DNA of 64,000 bases, taken from positions 1 through 64,000 of IMG/VR virus record IMGVR_UViG_3300021197_001489. The stretch is one strand, 5' to 3'. The notes beneath the pieces are model-generated. The model did not search any database and was not told the origin of the DNA. It worked only from the letters and a program-made list of their open reading frames with translations. Shown in pieces: positions 63,911-64,000 of the stretch (position 1 is the stretch's first letter; every line of letters begins with the position of its first letter). A program made the position numbers and the translations under genes. Source of the stretch: a virus.

Positions 63911-64000
63911 TTATGCGGCTAGTGCAACCTCTTGCTTTTTATCCATTGCCGCAATCATTCTTGTTAAGCCAATACCGCCGCCTACTCTTGGGAAGAAGTC
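63911..64000 (-). CDS. C-terminal end of a class II synthetase-like protein (AsnA or aaRS type), partial
   Basis: The last 29 residues are in frame up to a TAA at 63911. FFPRVGGGIGLTRMIAAM matches motif 3 of class II aminoacyl-tRNA synthetases and of the related aspartate-ammonia ligase AsnA (GGGIGxxR), with the Arg that binds ATP. The rest lies outside the window, so the exact enzyme cannot be named. It adjoins the GTT tRNA on the same strand, 7 bases before it. Confidence 0.55.
   Translation of the reverse strand, partial: DFFPRVGGGIGLTRMIAAMDKKQEVALAA

Noticed and set aside
1-64000. CRISPR array, insertion sequence or prophage attachment site
   Set aside because: No regularly spaced repeats, transposase, integrase or tRNA-linked direct repeats were seen.

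Overview
The window reads as part of the genome of a large tailed phage of the T4-like supergroup from the sea, probably infecting an alphaproteobacterium close to SAR11. Evidence for a phage is the tightly packed, mostly plus-strand genes with ATGA-type overlaps, a family B DNA polymerase followed by a probable sliding clamp, a FEN/RNase H-type exonuclease, PhoH, a GH108 endolysin with spanins, tRNAs, and T4-type late promoter boxes (TATAAATA/TAAATA) next to good sigma70-type promoters. The host guess rests mainly on a SAR11-like AprB and on the AT-rich sequence; it is an inference. No terminase, portal, major capsid or tail sheath gene is visible, so this is only part of the genome.

Layout. 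0-1.8 kb: a PiT-like phosphate permease converging on phoH across a strong terminator. 1.9-6 kb: late genes of unknown role, an SGNH-like protein, endolysin, overlapping inner and outer spanins, small membrane or secreted proteins. 6-9.8 kb: dnaJ and a ClpA-type unfoldase (its peptidase partner clpP is at 39 kb). 9.8-22 kb: a late region rich in probable virion proteins. It holds a 937-residue ParB-like/amidoligase protein, Dps, and at least five proteins whose N-termini look like T4 capsid-targeting sequences. 22-24.3 kb: three glycosyltransferases. 24.4-29.1 kb: replication (DsbA-like protein, DNA polymerase, clamp). 29.7-42.9 kb: a 7-deazaguanine DNA-modification set (DpdA-like, FolE, QueD, QueE) mixed with sugar-nucleotide and glycosyltransferase genes, a BMP-type solute-binding protein, a 2OG-Fe(II) oxygenase, a HIT protein, ClpP, a phosphoribosyltransferase and NAD synthetase. 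43-49.4 kb: exonuclease, adenine phosphoribosyltransferase and conserved unknowns. 49.4-54.1 kb: three tRNAs (Thr, Arg, Gly), a lipoprotein, a bL33-like ribosomal protein, a phosphomannomutase-like HAD protein, an SDR and a radical SAM protein. 54-64 kb: host-derived metabolism and membrane functions (TctA and TctC transporter parts, a PP-loop ATPase, an ExbB/ExbD-like operon, AprB plus a Rieske-less oxygenase). At the right edge there is an odd long tRNA with anticodon GTT beside the end of a class II synthetase-like gene.

How the genes may work together. Sigma70-type promoters precede replication, modification and metabolic genes, and TAAATA boxes precede lysis and virion genes, as expected for early/middle versus late expression. 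The phage seems equipped to reshape uptake (phosphate, nucleosides, carboxylates), protein turnover (DnaJ/ClpA/ClpP), translation (tRNAs, bL33-like) and sulfur metabolism (AprB). It probably protects its DNA with 7-deazaguanine and delivers a set of head-internal proteins. All functions were read by eye from protein motifs; none was checked by a database search.
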